Assembly (NCBI RefSeq): GCF_943181415.1
Contig: NZ_CALPBZ010000002.1
Span: forward strand, 310,001 to 374,000
Direction of reading: 5' to 3'
Length of the DNA: 64,000 bases
Origin: Microbacterium sp. Marseille-Q6648
GTDB taxonomy: Bacteria; Actinomycetota; Actinomycetes; Actinomycetales; Microbacteriaceae
The position numbers were made by a program, and so were the translations under genes. The notes under the pieces were generated by a model. That model saw nothing but the letters and a program-made list of their open reading frames with translations, ran no database searches and had not been told where the DNA came from. Numbering within the stretch: the stretch's first letter is position 1; each line of letters starts with the position of its first letter. This document shows positions 42,700-51,131 of this stretch, piece by piece.

Positions 42700-44198
42700 C
42701 GACGAACGCGGGCGGAGCGGTCGCCACGGGCGGAGCGGTCGCCACGGGCGGAGCGGTCGCCACGGGCGGAGCGGTCGCCGCGATCGACCTGGGCGCCACC
42801 AGCGGCCGGGTAATGATCGGGCGGGTGGATCCACGCGGCACACTCCAGCTCGAGCAGGTCGCGAGGTTCCCGAACGGTCCGGTGCGCCTGGCATCGGGCC
42901 TGCACTGGGATCTCACCGGCCTCTACGCCCACGCCCTCCGCGGACTCGCCGAGGCCGTCCGGGTCGAGCCCGGCATCGCGTCGATCGGGATCGACTCGTG
43001 GGCGGTCGACTACGCCCTCTTCCGCGGCGATCGGATGCTGGGCGAGCCGTTCCACTACCGGGACGAGCGGAACGAGTCCGCCGTCGAGCGCGTGCACGCG
43101 AAGCATCCGTTCGTCGAGCTGTACAGGCGGAACGGTCTGCAGTTCCTGCCGTTCAACACCGTGTACCAGCTCGAGGCGGAGAAGAGCGGCGGAATCCTGG
43201 GGCTGGCCGACCGAGCGCTGCTCGTGCCGGACGCGCTCGCCTTCCTCCTCACCGGCGCACGCGTCGCGGAGCGCACGAACGCCTCGACGACGGGCCTGGT
43301 CCGCGTCGCAGACGGCACGTGGGACACCGAGCTGATGGACGCGCTCGGGTTCGACCGTTCGCTCTTCCCCGATCTCGTCGAGCCGGGCGCCCGCATCGGC
43401 GGCATCCGGGCCTCGGTCCAGTCCGAGATCGGCGCCGCACGGCCGATCGACGTCGTCGCCGTGGGGTCGCACGACACGGCGTCGGCGGTCGTGGCCGTGC
43501 CGATGACCGACCCGGACACCTCGGCGTACATCTCGTGCGGCACGTGGGGACTGGTCGGGCTCGAGCTGCGCGGGCCCGTCACCACGGACGCCGCCCGCGC
43601 GGCGAACTTCACCAACGAGGGCGGCGTCGACGGGCGTGTGCGCTTCCTCCACAACGTCATGGGACTGTGGCTGCTGAGCGAATCCGTGCGCCAGTGGGAG
43701 CGAGAGACCGGTCAGTCCCTCGACCTGCCCACGCTGCTCGCCGACGCCACCGAGGTCCCCGCCGACTCGGTCGCGGTGTTCGACGCGAACGACCCGCGCT
43801 TCCTCGCCCCCGGCGACCTGCCCGCCCGCATCGCCGCGTGGTACCGCGAGCACGACCTGCCCGTCCCGCCCAACCGGGCCGCCTTCACCCGCGCGATCGT
43901 CGAGAGTCTCGCCGAGGCGTTCGCCGGCGCCGTGCGGACGGCGGCGACGCTGGCGGGCCGCACGCTCCAGACGATCCACGTCGTCGGCGGCGGTTCGCTC
44001 AACCAGCTGCTGTGCCAGCGCACGGCCGACCGTGCCGGGATGCCCGTGTTGGCAGGACCTGTCGAGGCGACCGCGCTGGGCAATGTGCTCGTCCAGGCAC
44101 GGGCGCAGGGGTGGTTCGCCGGCGATCCGTCACTCGAGGCGATGCGAGACTTGGTGGCCCGCACGCACGCGCCCCGCCGCTACGAGCCGCGCACCTGA
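42696..44198 (+). CDS. rhaB: L-rhamnulokinase
   Basis: 500-residue FGGY kinase. After an unusual repetitive N-terminus (four GGAVA(T/A) units, residues 6-29) comes the phosphate-1 loop AAIDLGATSGRVMIG, then GIDSWAVDYALF, the FGGY region SHDTASAVVAVP and HVVGGGSLNQLLCQ. Phosphorylates L-rhamnulose for RhaD. Overlaps rhaD by ATGA. The N-terminal repeat stems from an 18-bp tandem repeat; it is not part of the kinase fold and could vary between strains. Confidence 0.93.
   Translation: MTTNAGGAVATGGAVATGGAVATGGAVAAIDLGATSGRVMIGRVDPRGTLQLEQVARFPNGPVRLASGLHWDLTGLYAHALRGLAEAVRVEPGIASIGIDSWAVDYALFRGDRMLGEPFHYRDERNESAVERVHAKHPFVELYRRNGLQFLPFNTVYQLEAEKSGGILGLADRALLVPDALAFLLTGARVAERTNASTTGLVRVADGTWDTELMDALGFDRSLFPDLVEPGARIGGIRASVQSEIGAARPIDVVAVGSHDTASAVVAVPMTDPDTSAYISCGTWGLVGLELRGPVTTDAARAANFTNEGGVDGRVRFLHNVMGLWLLSESVRQWERETGQSLDLPTLLADATEVPADSVAVFDANDPRFLAPGDLPARIAAWYREHDLPVPPNRAAFTRAIVESLAEAFAGAVRTAATLAGRTLQTIHVVGGGSLNQLLCQRTADRAGMPVLAGPVEATALGNVLVQARAQGWFAGDPSLEAMRDLVARTHAPRRYEPRT
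42711..42782 (+). repeat. 18-bp tandem repeat, four units, at the 5' end of rhaB
   Basis: Unit GGCGGAGCGGTCGCCACG: three exact copies (42711, 42729, 42747) and a fourth with one change (ACG to GCG). In frame it encodes GGAVAT. Slippage would change length by six residues without shifting frame. Confidence 0.9.
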
Positions 44199-44200
44199 CG

Positions 44201-44225
44201 GAACGCCGCGTCGCGGCATCCGTTC
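44201..44225 (+). terminator. Candidate hairpin after rhaB
   Basis: GAACG/CGTTC outer arms and CCGC/GCGG inner arms with a 3-nt bulge, directly after the rhaB stop. Weak but in the expected place for the end of the rhamnose operon. Confidence 0.35.
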
Positions 44226-44260
44226 TACCCGCTTCACCGGCCCGGACCGACAGGAGTCCC

Positions 44261-45253
44261 ATGTCCACCGCCTTCGCCGCCGCCTACGACTGGGCGCGCT
44301 GCGCCGTGGCCGACGAGCGGCTGCCCACCGCCGTGCTGGGCGTCGCGACCGCCGACGGCACCGTCGCACTCGACGCGTTCGGGTCGACCGGAGACCGCGC
44401 AGCGCGCGTCGACGACCACTACCGGCTGTTCTCGATCACCAAGCCGCTCATCGGGCTCGGCGCCGCGCGCGCCATCGAACAGGGCCTGCTGACGCCCGAG
44501 ACGCCGCTGTCGTGGGCGCTGCCGGACTTCGGCGCGGGACGCGACGACATCGTGCGTCTGCGGCACCTGGCCAGCCACACCGCGGGCATCGCCGAGCCCG
44601 CCCTCGACACCGCTCTCGGCCTGCGCCCGGCCCTGCTGTCGGGCGGCCGGGACTTCGCCGCCGGCGCCGCCTCTCGCTATTCGTCGGTGGCGTTCGAAGG
44701 GATCGCCGCGATGACCGCCCACGCCACCGCCCGCACGTGGGAGGACGACCTCGCCGGATGGGCGAGTGAGATCGGCGCCGACGGCTTCACCCTCGACGAG
44801 GCCAGCGACCCACACGAGGTCCCGGATGCCGCAGCCGCCGGCCTCGACATGTCGCGGTTCACCGCGCTGCGTCACCCGGGTGCGGGTGTCATCGGCCGCG
44901 CGGCCGATCTGCTGGCCCTGGGCTCGGCGCTGCTGCGCACCGCGACCCGCGGCGAGCGCACCGTCGTGGCGGCCCGGACGCTGGCGATGATGCTCCGGCC
45001 GCTCACGGGCGACATCCCGCGCCTCGAGCCGTACCCGCCCGAGCGCGGGCAGGACTGGGGCTTCACGTGGAATCTGCGCACGCGCGCGCCGGGACTCATC
45101 GACCGGGACTGCTTCGGACACGGCGGCTGGTCGGGCACGGAGTTCTGGGTGCACCCGTCCGCCGGCGTGGCGTGGGTGCTCCTGACAAACCGGGCCCAGC
45201 GCCCGGGGGTCGACGCCGATCAGCTCGACAACGCGATCATCGCCGCGCTCTGA
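44261..45253 (+). CDS. Serine hydrolase of the class C beta-lactamase family
   Basis: 330 residues, no signal peptide. SxxK motif at Ser58-Lys61 (FSITK); a second-motif Tyr in SRYSSVAFEG; third motif HGGWSG (the K/H-x-G site). GGAG 5-8 nt before the ATG. Such proteins are esterases, peptidases or amidases; true beta-lactamase activity is unlikely because the protein is cytosolic. It follows rhaB by 62 nt and may be read from the same transcript. Role unknown. Confidence 0.87.
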   Translation: MSTAFAAAYDWARCAVADERLPTAVLGVATADGTVALDAFGSTGDRAARVDDHYRLFSITKPLIGLGAARAIEQGLLTPETPLSWALPDFGAGRDDIVRLRHLASHTAGIAEPALDTALGLRPALLSGGRDFAAGAASRYSSVAFEGIAAMTAHATARTWEDDLAGWASEIGADGFTLDEASDPHEVPDAAAAGLDMSRFTALRHPGAGVIGRAADLLALGSALLRTATRGERTVVAARTLAMMLRPLTGDIPRLEPYPPERGQDWGFTWNLRTRAPGLIDRDCFGHGGWSGTEFWVHPSAGVAWVLLTNRAQRPGVDADQLDNAIIAAL

Positions 45254-45287
45254 GCGCAAGACCCTGTCGGCACCGGCATCCCCCGCC

Positions 45288-45293
45288 TAGCGT
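45288..45293 (+). promoter_or_regulatory. -10 box TAGCGT for a leaderless transcript
   Basis: TAGCGT ends 7 nt before the small-protein ATG, which lacks any Shine-Dalgarno. The same spacing occurs at several other genes here. Confidence 0.45.
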
Positions 45294-45300
45294 GGGGCGC

Positions 45301-45522
45301 ATGAACGAACATCACACCGAAGACCAGCCGCAGGGCGACCAGCCGCACGCGGAGCAGCCGCACGCGGAGCAGCCGCACGCGGAGCAACCGCAGGCGGAGC
45401 AGCCGCAGGGCGACGACGCCCCCACCGGCGGCGACCAGAGCACCGAGGACCGGCTCGACGCCGACAACGCCGTCGAGGAGGACACCCTCAAGGCCCTCGA
45501 CCCCGACGCCGCGCCGGCCTGA
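45301..45522 (+). CDS. Small acidic repeat protein (QPHAE repeats)
   Basis: 73 residues, hydrophilic and acidic, with no signal or membrane segment. Residues 14-38 are five pentapeptide repeats: QPHAE three times, QPQAE, QPQGD. The C-terminus (STEDRLDADNAVEEDTLKALDPD) looks ordered and helical. A -10 box 7 nt before the ATG supports a real gene with a leaderless mRNA. Function unknown. Confidence 0.6.
   Translation: MNEHHTEDQPQGDQPHAEQPHAEQPHAEQPQAEQPQGDDAPTGGDQSTEDRLDADNAVEEDTLKALDPDAAPA
45340..45414 (+). repeat. 15-bp tandem repeat inside the small acidic protein gene
   Basis: Unit CAGCCGCACGCGGAG, three exact copies (45340, 45355, 45370) followed by two diverged copies. In frame, so copy-number change keeps the reading frame. 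Confidence 0.85.
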
Positions 45523-45528
45523 CCCGCC

Positions 45529-45544
45529 GTCCGGCCCGCCGGAC
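45529..45544. terminator. Short hairpin between convergent genes
   Basis: GTCCGGC and GCCGGAC separated by CC, directly after the small-protein stop and touching the transglutaminase stop. A weak shared terminator. Confidence 0.4.
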
Positions 45545-46390
45545 TCACGCTTCGCGGGTGATCGTGACCTTCACGTGGAGGTGACTCTTGTGCGGGCCGG
45601 CGTACACGCCGCGCAGCGGCGGCACGTCGTTGTAGTCGCGTCCACGCCCGACCAGCACGTGCCGGTCGCCGATCTCGAGGTTGTTGGTGGGGTCGAAGCC
45701 CTGCCACTCCCCCGCGAACCACTCGACCCACGCGTGCGACTCGCCGATCACGGGCTCGCCGACCTCGGCGTCCTCCCTGGGGTGCAGGTATCCCGAGACG
45801 TAGCGCGCCGGAATCCCCACCTCGCGCAGCGCACCGAGGGTGATGTGCGCGATGTCCTGGCACACGCCCTTGCGCTCGTCCCACGCCTCGGCCGCGGTGG
45901 AGTGCACCCCGGTGATCCCGTGCATGTACTCCACGGCGTCGCCGACGGCCTCGGCGATCGCGTGCGCTGCACGCCCCGGATGCCGATGCTCGGCCGCGAT
46001 GCGACGTGCGAGATCGGCGACCTCGGGGTGCGGGCGGGTGCGGGCGGTCTGGGTGAGCTGCTCGACGATGTCGATCGCGAGGATCGCGTCGCGCTCGAGG
46101 TCGGCCCACGAGTACTCGACGTGCTCGATCGGACGCGGACGCACCTCGACGAGCGACCGCGCCGTGATCATGAGCGACGCGTGGCCCGACAGCACATCGA
46201 ACGCCGCGACCCGCGTGCCGAAGTAGTCGACGTACTGGTTCACCGACGTCGACGGTTCGATGTCGAGTGAGGAGTTGAGCACGAACTGGTTCTCGGTCGA
46301 CCCGGGAAGCATCCGCGCCTCGTTGTAGGACGCGGTCACGTCGCCCTGGTAGGAGAAGCCCGTCTGATGTTCGATCCTGAGCCGTTTCAC
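45545..46390 (-). CDS. Transglutaminase-like cysteine protease-fold protein
   Basis: 281 residues. GTG start at 46390 is favoured by GGAGG a few bases upstream. N-terminal bacterial transglutaminase-like beta domain (KRLRIEHQTGFSY), then the catalytic triad: Cys in KGVCQDIAH, His in ESHAWVEW and Asp in GFDPTNN. Forms a conserved trio with an alpha-E protein and a circularly permuted ATP-grasp protein, here in the order ATP-grasp, alpha-E, transglutaminase on the minus strand. The trio is widespread, apparently building or trimming an unknown peptide-like product. Confidence 0.92.
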   Translation of the reverse strand: MKRLRIEHQTGFSYQGDVTASYNEARMLPGSTENQFVLNSSLDIEPSTSVNQYVDYFGTRVAAFDVLSGHASLMITARSLVEVRPRPIEHVEYSWADLERDAILAIDIVEQLTQTARTRPHPEVADLARRIAAEHRHPGRAAHAIAEAVGDAVEYMHGITGVHSTAAEAWDERKGVCQDIAHITLGALREVGIPARYVSGYLHPREDAEVGEPVIGESHAWVEWFAGEWQGFDPTNNLEIGDRHVLVGRGRDYNDVPPLRGVYAGPHKSHLHVKVTITREA

Positions 46391-46445
46391 GTGTCGTTCC
46401 TCCGGTCGCGGAGGCACAGCCCCGGTCGGTGAACCTGGCGGAGCA

Positions 46446-47378
46446 TCATGAGATCTCCCCGATCCAGCTGGGCTCGGCCTGCGTGGGGAAGAACCGCCCG
46501 CGAATGGCTTCGGATGCTTCACGCGTCACCTTCTGGACGCGGTACATGTGCTCGGGCAGCTCGTCGAGGATCTCGCTCAGCGAGCGGTACTCCAGATCGT
46601 TGCGGATCTGCCCGAGCGCCCGCAGCACCGTGTTCGAATGGCCGACGCGGTCCGCGCGCGGATCGATCGCGCTCATGCAGCCCTCCGCGCTCTGGATCGA
46701 GTAGATGATCGACCGCGGGAACAGGCGGTCCAGCAGCAGGAACTCCGCCGCGTTGCGGGCACTCGGGATGCCGCGATAGGTGCGCAGGTACGCCTCGTAC
46801 GCGCCGCACGAACGGAGGATGGTGGTCCACGACGGGCCGGATGCCTGGGTCAGCGACCTCGTCGCCAGCATCCGGGCTGTCATGTCGGTGCGTTCGATGG
46901 AGCGTCCGAGGGTGAAGAACTGCCACGCCTCGTCGCGACTGGTCGACGAGTCCACGACGCCGACCGACAGCGCGGTGCGCTCGCGCACCCATTGGAAGAA
47001 CGTGTGCACCTTGTCGATCTGCAGCCGGCGGGGCATGCGGGCATTGGTGGTGTTGAGGGTCTCCCACAGCTCGGTCGAGACGATCTCGCGCGCCCGCCGG
47101 GCGTTCTCGCGGGCGGCGCTGAGGGAGTACCCGATGCTCGAAGGATTGCCGCGGTCGACGGCGAGCTGCTGCAGCACGTCTTCGCGGCCGACGGTGTCGA
47201 TGTCATCGGACGGGAACGACCCCATCACCGTGAGGAGGGACCGGCACGCGATGTCCTCGTCGATCCACGGATCTTCGAGCAGGAGCTGCAGGTGGACGTC
47301 GAGGATGCGGGCGGTGCCGTCGGCCCGCTCGAGGTAGCGCCCGATCCAGAACAGGCTCTCGGCGATGCGGCTCAGCAT
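46446..47378 (-). CDS. Alpha-E domain protein
   Basis: 310 residues, almost entirely helical, starting MLSRIAESLFWIGRYLERADG, the hallmark of the alpha-E family, with a second conserved helix block SLSAARENARRAREIVSTELWE and FFTLGRSIERTDMTARM. Function unknown; always found with the transglutaminase-like and ATP-grasp partners. Overlaps the ATP-grasp gene end by 7 nt, so translation is coupled. Confidence 0.92.
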   Translation of the reverse strand: MLSRIAESLFWIGRYLERADGTARILDVHLQLLLEDPWIDEDIACRSLLTVMGSFPSDDIDTVGREDVLQQLAVDRGNPSSIGYSLSAARENARRAREIVSTELWETLNTTNARMPRRLQIDKVHTFFQWVRERTALSVGVVDSSTSRDEAWQFFTLGRSIERTDMTARMLATRSLTQASGPSWTTILRSCGAYEAYLRTYRGIPSARNAAEFLLLDRLFPRSIIYSIQSAEGCMSAIDPRADRVGHSNTVLRALGQIRNDLEYRSLSEILDELPEHMYRVQKVTREASEAIRGRFFPTQAEPSWIGEIS

Positions 47379-49141
47379 GGGGAGTCTCCGTCCGTTCGCG
47401 GCGTTTCGTCTCGCTCGTTCCTCGCTCGCTCAACGACCGGGGCCTCGGTCGTTGAGCGAGCGAAGCGAGACGAAACGTCGTCGGACGAGGCCTGCTGCTG
47501 CTGCTCCTGCTGTTCGCGGGTGGAGCGCGGCTTGTCCTGCGGCGAGTGCGTGGGCTGCGACTGCTCGTCGTAGATGATCGGGATCGCCGACGTGACCGCG
47601 GCCTGGTCCGCCACGAGTGCCCCCATGCCGCCGCCCTGGCCGTACTCGACCTGGCCGGGCGCCGACCCGCCGACGATCCACGTGTCCTTCGACCCCCCGC
47701 CCTGGCTGGAGTTCACCACGAGCTGGCCTTCCGGCAGCGCCACGCGCGTCAGCCCGCCCGGCAGCACCCACACGTCGTCGCCGTCGTTGACGGCGAAGGG
47801 CCGCAGGTCGGCGTGGCGCGGACGCATGCCGTCCTCGACGAGCGTGGGGATGGTCGACAGCATCACCACGGGCTGGGCGATCCAGCCCCGCGGGTCGGCG
47901 AGCAGGCGCTTGCGCAGCTTCTCGAGCTCGGCGGGAGAAGCATCCGGACCGACGACGAGTCCCTTGCCGCCCGAGCCGTCGACGGGCTTGACCACGAGCT
48001 CGTCGAGGCGGTCGAGCACCTCTTCGAGGGCGTTCGGATCCTCCAGACGCCACGTGTCGACGTTCTTGAGGATGGGCTCCTCCGCCAGGTAGTACCGGAT
48101 GAGGTCCGGCACGTAGGTGTAGACGAGCTTGTCGTCCGCGACGCCGTTGCCGACGGCGTTGGCGATCGTGACGTTGCCCAGCCGCGCGGCGAGCATGAGG
48201 CCGGGGGCGCCGAGCATCGAGTCCGCCCGGAACTGCAGCGGGTCGAGGAAGTCGTCGTCGACGCGACGGTAGATCACGTCCACGCGCTTGGGCCCGCGGG
48301 TGGTGCGCATGAACACCTTGCCGCCGATGCACAGCAGGTCGCGTCCCTCGACGAGCTCGACGCCCATCAGGCGCGCGAGCAGCGTGTGCTCGTAGTACGC
48401 GGAGTTGTAGACGCCCGGCGTGAGGACGACGACGTTGGGATCCTCGACCCCGGGAGGAGCGGATGCGCGCAGCGCGCCGAGCAGCTTGTTGGGGTAGTCG
48501 CCGACGGGACGCACGCGCATCGAGACGAACAGCTCGGGAAGGGTCTGCGCCATCACGCGGCGGTTCGAGATGACGTACGAGACGCCGCTCGGGACGCGGA
48601 CGTTGTCTTCGAGCACGCGCATCTCGCCGTGCTCGTCGCGGATGAGGTCGATGCCCGAGACGTGGATGCGCACGCCGTTGGCGGAGTGAATGCCTGCCGC
48701 CTGCCGGTAGAAGTACTGGGACGAGGCGATCAGTCGCGCCGGCAGCACGCCGTCGCGCACGCAGTGCTGGTGACCGTAGGCGTCGTCGAGGAAGGCCTCC
48801 AGCGCCTTGACCCGCTGCTTCACACCGGCCTCGACGCGCGACCACTCGTCGTAGGTGATCACCCGCGGCACGGCGTCGAGCGGGAACGGGCGCTCCTCGC
48901 CGGCGAAGTCGAAGGTCACCCCTTGCGCCAGATACGAGCTCGCGAGCGAGTCCGTCCGCCCGCGCAGCTCCTCCTGGGTCATCTGCGCGAGAGCCTGGTA
49001 CAGCTCGCGATACGCCTGCCGGGACTGTGCGGGAGCCCCCGGATGATCGGGACTGCCGAACATCTCGTCGAACGCCGGCACACCCGACGGCGTCTTGCGC
49101 GGCGCCAGCGTGGAGCCGTATCCGTCGAACAGGTCACCCAT
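47372..49141 (-). CDS. Circularly permuted ATP-grasp protein (type 2)
   Basis: 589 residues. Family motifs in order: DAVPRVITYDEWSRVEAGVKQR, the metal/ATP site GEMRVLEDNVRVPSGVSYV, GVYNSAYYEH, NAVGNGVADDK, VVKPVDGSGGKG and the final LVVNSSQGGGSKDTWI. Probably a peptide or carboxylate-amine ligase. The C-terminal 60 residues are a low-complexity tail, and its last part (SSRFARSTTEAPVVERARNE) is translated from a palindromic repeat lodged in the gene. TAGGCT 8 nt before the ATG suggests a leaderless transcript. First gene of the trio operon. Confidence 0.92.
   Translation of the reverse strand: MGDLFDGYGSTLAPRKTPSGVPAFDEMFGSPDHPGAPAQSRQAYRELYQALAQMTQEELRGRTDSLASSYLAQGVTFDFAGEERPFPLDAVPRVITYDEWSRVEAGVKQRVKALEAFLDDAYGHQHCVRDGVLPARLIASSQYFYRQAAGIHSANGVRIHVSGIDLIRDEHGEMRVLEDNVRVPSGVSYVISNRRVMAQTLPELFVSMRVRPVGDYPNKLLGALRASAPPGVEDPNVVVLTPGVYNSAYYEHTLLARLMGVELVEGRDLLCIGGKVFMRTTRGPKRVDVIYRRVDDDFLDPLQFRADSMLGAPGLMLAARLGNVTIANAVGNGVADDKLVYTYVPDLIRYYLAEEPILKNVDTWRLEDPNALEEVLDRLDELVVKPVDGSGGKGLVVGPDASPAELEKLRKRLLADPRGWIAQPVVMLSTIPTLVEDGMRPRHADLRPFAVNDGDDVWVLPGGLTRVALPEGQLVVNSSQGGGSKDTWIVGGSAPGQVEYGQGGGMGALVADQAAVTSAIPIIYDEQSQPTHSPQDKPRSTREQQEQQQQASSDDVSSRFARSTTEAPVVERARNERDETPRTDGDSPC
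47403..47476. repeat. Palindromic interspersed repeat inside the ATP-grasp gene
   Basis: Outer arms GTTTCGTCTCGCT (47403-47415) and their complement (47464-47476); inner arms CGCTCGCTCAACGACCG (47423-47439) and complement (47446-47462); loop of 6 nt and a 7-nt bulge. This type of element (…CAACGACC…GGTCGTTG…) is, from memory, scattered through Microbacteriaceae genomes. Here it is in frame and extends the protein. Confidence 0.75.
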
Positions 49142-49274
49142 GGCACACGAGCCTAGTCCCGGCCTTGTTGCGGCAGTGTTTCGCTTGACGCCGCCCACGG
49201 CTCCCCGGCAGGATGCCGCACCCGCCGTTGCCGGATCGTCATCGTTCGACCGCCCTCCACTCCGCCGACGGTCG

Positions 49275-49280
49275 TAGGCT
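49275..49280 (+). promoter_or_regulatory. -10 box TAGGCT for a leaderless transcript
   Basis: Six nt before the GTG of the molybdoenzyme; no Shine-Dalgarno in between. Same motif and spacing as at 62168. Confidence 0.45.
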
Positions 49281-49286
49281 CGCCTC

Positions 49287-50945
49287 GTGGCGAACGAGCA
49301 CGCGCCCTCGCGCGACCGATTCCCCGCCCCGGCCACGTGGCTCGCGGGCGTCTCGGCCGCGGTCCTGGGCGCCGGCCTCGGAGAGCTGACCGCGGCATCG
49401 GTCGCACCGACCTCGAGCCCGTTCGCGGCCATCGGCGGCGCCCTCATCGACGCTGCCCCGTCGTGGGCGAAGGACCTCGCGATCGCCCTGTTCGGCACCG
49501 CCGACAAGATCGCGCTGCTCGTCGGCATCGCCGCGGTGATGCTCGTGGTGGCCGCCGTCGCAGGCTGGCTCGAGGTGCGCCGCCCGCCGTGGGGCACGGC
49601 GATCGTCGCCGCCTTCGGGATGGTCGGCGCGGTCGTCGCCGTGCTCCGCCCGGGCGCGGAGGGACTGGCGTGGCTGCCCTCCGTCGTCGCGGGCGTCGTC
49701 GGCGCGGCGACGCTGTGGCTGCTCGCGCGGCGTCTCCGCGGCCTCGGGCTGCGCCGCCCCGCGCCCGCACGTGAGCGAACTGCAGGGATCCGGGCCGCCG
49801 TCGCTGTGGGGACAGAGGGTTGGTCGCCGGATCCGCGGACTCCCGTCACGTCCCCCGCCCGCGCCGAGCAGCGCGGACTCGATCGCCGTGGCTTCTTCCT
49901 GTGGTCGGGTGCCGCGCTGACCGCCGGCGTCCTCGTGGCGATCGCCTCGACGGCCCGCCGCGCCGGCTCGGCCGCGGTCGAAGCGGTCCGCGGTGCCCTG
50001 CGCCTGCCGAGCCCCACCACCCCGGCGCCGCCGATCCCCGCCGGCGCCGACCTCGGCATCCCGGATCTGGCGCCGGTGATCACCCCGAACGGCTCGTTCT
50101 ACCGCATCGACACGGCGCTCGTCGTGCCCGAGATCGATCCGGCCGACTGGTCGCTGCGCATCCACGGCATGGTCGAGCAGGAGGTCACGATCACGTGGGA
50201 CGAGCTGCTCGGCCTGCCTCTCGCCGAGAGCGACACCACCCTCGCGTGCGTGTCGAACACCGTGGGCGGCCTGCTGATCGGGAACGCGCGGTGGCTCGGC
50301 TACCCGATCCGCGAACTGCTCGCCCGCGCACGCCCCACCGAGGATGCGGATATGGTGCTCTCGCGCTCCATCGACGGCTTCACGGCATCCACCCCGCTGG
50401 AGGTGCTCACCGACGACCGGCCGGCGATCCTCGCGGTGGGGATGAACGGCGAGCCGCTGCCGCTGGAGCACGGCTTCCCCGTGCGGATGGTCGTGCCGGG
50501 GCTCTACGGCTACGTGTCGGCGACGAAGTGGGTGGTCGAGCTCGAGGTCACGCGCTTCGACCGCGCGAAGGCGTACTGGTCGACGCGCGGGTGGTCCGAG
50601 CGCGGGCCGATCAAGCTGCAGTCGCGCATCGACGTGCCGCGGCGCGGGCGACGACTGCCGCCCGGCGAGACGGTCATCGCGGGCGTGGCGTGGCAGCAGC
50701 ACGTCGGCATCGACGGCGTCGAGGTGCAGATCGACGACGGTCCGTGGCAGCCGGCGACGCTGGCGACCGCCATCTCGGAAGACACCTGGGTGCAGTGGAG
50801 CCTGCCGTGGACGGCCGAGAGCGGCGCGCACGAGATCCGCTGCCGGGCGATCAGCGCGACCGGCGAGGTGCAGACGCCCGACCCCGCGCCGCCCGCACCG
50901 AACGGCGCGCAGGGCCTGCACCGCATCCGGGTCGACGTCGACTGA
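49287..50945 (+). CDS. Membrane-anchored sulfite-oxidase-fold molybdopterin oxidoreductase
   Basis: 552 residues. Several N-terminal membrane helices (about 17-165: LAGVSAAVLGAGLGELTAAS; KIALLVGIAAVMLVVAAVAG), then another helix (about 208-228) and a sulfite-oxidase-type molybdopterin domain with the molybdenum-ligating Cys321 (TLACVSNT) and the MNGEPLPLEHGFPVRMVVPG stretch, ending in a Mo-co dimerisation-like domain. The redox domain should face outside the membrane. GTG start with -10 box 6 nt upstream. Physiological substrate unknown; relatives may reduce or oxidise sulfur or N-oxide compounds. Confidence 0.9.
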   Translation: MANEHAPSRDRFPAPATWLAGVSAAVLGAGLGELTAASVAPTSSPFAAIGGALIDAAPSWAKDLAIALFGTADKIALLVGIAAVMLVVAAVAGWLEVRRPPWGTAIVAAFGMVGAVVAVLRPGAEGLAWLPSVVAGVVGAATLWLLARRLRGLGLRRPAPARERTAGIRAAVAVGTEGWSPDPRTPVTSPARAEQRGLDRRGFFLWSGAALTAGVLVAIASTARRAGSAAVEAVRGALRLPSPTTPAPPIPAGADLGIPDLAPVITPNGSFYRIDTALVVPEIDPADWSLRIHGMVEQEVTITWDELLGLPLAESDTTLACVSNTVGGLLIGNARWLGYPIRELLARARPTEDADMVLSRSIDGFTASTPLEVLTDDRPAILAVGMNGEPLPLEHGFPVRMVVPGLYGYVSATKWVVELEVTRFDRAKAYWSTRGWSERGPIKLQSRIDVPRRGRRLPPGETVIAGVAWQQHVGIDGVEVQIDDGPWQPATLATAISEDTWVQWSLPWTAESGAHEIRCRAISATGEVQTPDPAPPAPNGAQGLHRIRVDVD

Positions 50946-51064
50946 CCCCCGCCGGTGGGCGCATCCGAGCGTCCGCCGCGGGTCTCCCGGCCGCGAGGAC
51001 CACAACTCCTGCACCCCGCGCGCCGGAATCGGCGGCGCCCGCGTGTTTCCGCGGCGAGAGTCCG

Positions 51065-51086
51065 CCGGCACCGCGCCCGGTGCCGG
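51065..51086. terminator. Hairpin between convergent genes
   Basis: CCGGCACCG (51065-51073) pairs exactly with 51078-51086 around CGCC. The surrounding 186-bp gap holds further GC-rich inverted repeats but no gene. Confidence 0.5.
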
Positions 51087-51131
51087 AGTTATGATCCGCA
51101 GGCACCGCCCACAGGTGCCCGAACCCCGGAA

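Noticed and set aside
42711-42782. Tandem repeat considered as a CRISPR array
   Set aside because: Units are 18 bp and directly adjacent with no spacers, and lie in frame inside rhaB.
40579-42894. A 771-codon open frame on the minus strand
   Set aside because: Antisense to rhaD and rhaB; the coding evidence (family motifs, overlaps) all lies on the plus strand.
44261-45253. Considered as an antibiotic-resistance beta-lactamase
   Set aside because: No signal peptide and only the broad serine-hydrolase motifs; more likely an esterase or amidase.
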